Origin: Candidatus Magasanikiibacteriota bacterium
GTDB taxonomy: Bacteria > Patescibacteriota > Patescibacteriia > Magasanikbacterales > UBA10003
Reading direction: 5' to 3'
Assembly (NCBI GenBank): GCA_003514455.1
Contig: DOQH01000036.1
Location: forward strand, 2,342-9,054
DNA length: 6,713 nucleotides
Positions 5,338-6,713 of the stretch are shown in pieces. A program made the position numbers and the translations under genes. The notes under the pieces were generated by a model, which did no database searches, was not told the DNA's origin, and was given only the letters and a program-made list of their open reading frames with translations. Each line of letters begins with the position of its first letter. Positions within the stretch are counted from its first letter, which is position 1.

Positions 5338-6157
5338 CATGTATTTCCACAAATTCCTTTGTGGCACGGACTATATCTTCATCCTGACGGCAAATGTCAG
5401 GAGCTTACGTGTAGTCTCTACAGGGCTTTTAATTTTGTACATCATTTCTTTCAGCATAAAAGGTTCAATAATTTCACGAAACTTTTTTGCTGAAGAAACC
5501 TGAATGTACAGCCGCCATCCGTTATGGTCTCGATGTCTGGTAATATTTTCAATGTTAAATATTTTGCGAAGCGACTCTCTCAATAAGTCGCACTCGGCAA
5601 TCGTAAAACATTGAGTGTTTATAAGATATCCGCCGGAACGATGAAACGCCCCGTCATCCATAAACCAAACAGCCAGACCGATCGGCGAAAGGAGCGAAGC
5701 AATACCCTTTGGCACGATTTTTTGACGATTTTGATAAAATGATTTACCAATTTCAGTCAATTCCGGATGACTAATTGTCCGAAATCGCCAAGCGTCATTT
5801 TGTTTTTGATACTTTGGCGGAGTCAGAACGAGCGATTTAAATGCTTCATATTTCCAGAATACAAATGCCTTTTGCGCGTCGCAATGCGTAATTTGAAGCC
5901 GAAGATTATTCTTGGAAGATGTCTCAATAAGAGATCCGTCGCCAAGAAGTGTCCCGACTAAAATTGCGCGCTGGCAATCCGTAAGATGCACGGATTTACG
6001 CATGGCATTATAGATACTCCGGTTTGCCATAAATCGCCCAAAAGCTTCCCTCGGTATTCCCTTCTCAAAAAAATTGAGGTAAGGGTTCACCGATATAGTT
6101 AGATTTCTCATCTTCAATTACTTGAAGAGGTCGCAACAGATGATGCAGTATGCATCT
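5338..6157 (-). ncRNA. Group I self-splicing intron in 16S rRNA (after U1498)
   Basis: An 820-nt intron. P1/P10: the guide TGTTGCGAC (6130-6138) pairs GCGAC with exon 1 GUCGU, leaving the hallmark U·G at the splice site, and UGUU with exon 2 AACA. The intron's last base is G (5338). Hairpins: GATGCA-TAC-TGCATC (6142-6156); P2 CTTCAA-GTAA-TTGAAG (6112-6127); P4 TCGGT/ACCGA (6089-6093, 6051-6055) with J4/5 GAA and AAT; P5 CCCTT/AAGGG; P6/P6a GCTTTT/AAAAGC (6040-6045, 5425-5430), with the endonuclease gene in its loop; P7 GACTA/TAGTC (5412-5416, 5369-5373); P8 TCCTGAC/GTCAGGA (5382-5402) with J8/7 TGAAGATA; P9 CCACAAA-GGAA-TTTGTGG (5347-5364). P3 is only weakly visible (CUAAC with GUAAG, one A·A mismatch). 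There is no room for P7.1/P7.2, which argues against subgroup IA. Confidence 0.92.
5371..6030 (-). CDS. LAGLIDADG homing endonuclease, intron-encoded
   Basis: A site-specific DNA endonuclease expected to cut intron-less 16S genes at the insertion site and so spread the intron. Two LAGLIDADG motifs make it a single-chain, two-domain enzyme. Numbered from ATG at 6030, they are LVGTLLGDG (24-32, catalytic Asp31) and LAVWFMDDG (119-127, catalytic Asp126). Spacing and flanks (LTDCQRAI before motif 1, SPIGLAVWFMDDGAF) resemble the LAGLIDADG_2 group. The length is 219 residues. The frame is open upstream to ATG 6111 and TTG 6117, but those codons overlap intron P2-P6. I prefer 6030, just past P6; 6003 is also possible. 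None has a good ribosome binding site. The last 20 or so codons run through P6, P7 and P8, and the TAG stop sits within the P7 3' strand. Confidence 0.9.
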   Translation of the reverse strand: MANRSIYNAMRKSVHLTDCQRAILVGTLLGDGSLIETSSKNNLRLQITHCDAQKAFVFWKYEAFKSLVLTPPKYQKQNDAWRFRTISHPELTEIGKSFYQNRQKIVPKGIASLLSPIGLAVWFMDDGAFHRSGGYLINTQCFTIAECDLLRESLRKIFNIENITRHRDHNGWRLYIQVSSAKKFREIIEPFMLKEMMYKIKSPVETTRKLLTFAVRMKI

Positions 6158-6713
6158 ACGACTTAGCCCCTGTCATCGGCTTCGCCTTCTCCCGATTGCT
6201 CGGAATTCGGGCGCCTCCGACTCCCTTGGCTTGACGGGCGGTGAGTACAAGACCCGAGAACGTATTCAACGCCGCGTGGCTGATCGGCGTTTACTAGCGA
6301 TTCCTGCTTCATGAGGGCGAGTTGCAGCCCTCAATCTGAACTAGGGGTAGGTTTGGTGGGATTAGCTCCATCTTGCGATTTGGCAACCCATTGTTACTAC
6401 CCATTGTAGCACGTGTGTGGCCCAGGACGTAAGAGCCATGCTGATTTGACGTCATCCCCTCCTTCCTCCCTGCCCTTAACGCACTTAATTAAAAATGCAT
6501 TAGGGGCAGGGCGGTCTGTTGTGTACAATTTAACACAACATGGGGGTTGCGCTCGTTGCTCAACTTAATGATACACCTCACGGCACGAGCTGACGGCAAC
6601 CATGCAGCACCTGTGTAGCACCCTCGAAGGCATCCTAGTTTCCTAAGATTTGCAGCTACATGTCAAGCCCTGGTAAGGTTCCTCGGTTATCGTCGAATTG
6701 AACCACATGCTCC

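Larger units (their letters stand above)
5294..6713 (-). rRNA. rrs: 16S ribosomal RNA, 3' part, interrupted by a group I intron
   Basis: The gene runs off the right edge at GGAGCATGTGGTTCAATTCGA, near E. coli position 944. Exon 1 is 6158-6713 and exon 2 is 5294-5337. Conserved blocks on the minus strand include GCAACGAGCGCAACCC-like sequence near 6540-6570, GGGGATGACGTCAAATCA near 6440-6460, CACACGTGCTACAATGGG near 6400-6420, CACCGCCCGTCAAGCC near 6230-6245 and AAGTCGT at the exon 1 end. Exon 2 reads AACAAGGCATGTGTAGCGG through the last helix to GGATCACCTCCTTT, with an intact anti-Shine-Dalgarno. The exact 3' end (about 5294) is inferred from E. coli. It would be functional only after removal of the 820-nt intron at 5338-6157. 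Confidence 0.97.

Noticed and set aside
5308..5493. Plus-strand open frame across 16S exon 2 and the intron end
   Set aside because: It is antisense to 16S exon 2, intron P7-P9 and the endonuclease C-terminus. The GGAGGTGATCC before its ATG is the complement of the anti-Shine-Dalgarno region, not a real ribosome binding site.
6031..6117. Endonuclease start at TTG 6117 or ATG 6111
   Set aside because: Not excluded, but the stretch forms intron P2, P4, P5 and P6 and adds residues outside the LAGLIDADG fold; kept as an alternative only.
5338..6157. Archaeal-type bulge-helix-bulge intron, also often carrying LAGLIDADG genes
   Set aside because: The junctions lack the bulge-helix-bulge fold, while guide sequence, U·G splice pair, terminal G and P4-P9 fit group I.

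Overview
The window looks like a chromosomal segment of a Candidate Phyla Radiation (Patescibacteria, probably Parcubacteria-like) bacterium. The reasons are a VirB2/TrbC-type pilin-like protein common in that group, a 16S rRNA gene split by an intron with a homing endonuclease, a 16S gene that is not followed by 23S, and compact AT-rich operons. The lineage is inferred from these features, not from a search. All real genes lie on the minus strand, so transcription runs from right to left.

Right third (6713 to 4945): the 3' portion of 16S rRNA, cut at the right edge near E. coli position 944, is interrupted after U1498 by an 820-nt group I intron (5338-6157). Visible intron parts are an internal guide sequence, P2, P4-P5, P6, P7, P8, P9 and a LAGLIDADG homing endonuclease gene whose stop codon lies inside P7. 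Exon 2 is only about 44 nt and carries the anti-Shine-Dalgarno sequence. The spacer that follows contains a near-palindrome of about 168 bp with perfect 21-bp arms, and then a likely promoter. Next come tRNA-Ile(GAT) and tRNA-Val(GAC). Where 23S would be expected there is a small unknown gene starting 9 nt after tRNA-Val, then a terminator. The rRNA operon is therefore split or rearranged.

Middle (4331 to 3204): an isolated, more GC-rich gene for an unrecognised 290-residue soluble protein. It has its own candidate promoter, a structured leader with two stem-loops, a strong ribosome binding site and an intrinsic terminator.

Left half (3191 to 1): two housekeeping transcription units. One has a near-consensus promoter driving lepB (signal peptidase I) and hisS (histidyl-tRNA synthetase). 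The other has a near-consensus promoter driving rpsU (ribosomal protein S21) and a GatB/YqeY-domain gene. A pilin-like membrane protein gene follows 17 nt downstream and runs off the left edge.

The most interesting object is the intron-bearing 16S gene. The guide sequence is complementary to the joined exons except for the single U·G position that marks the splice site, which fixes the junction without an alignment.
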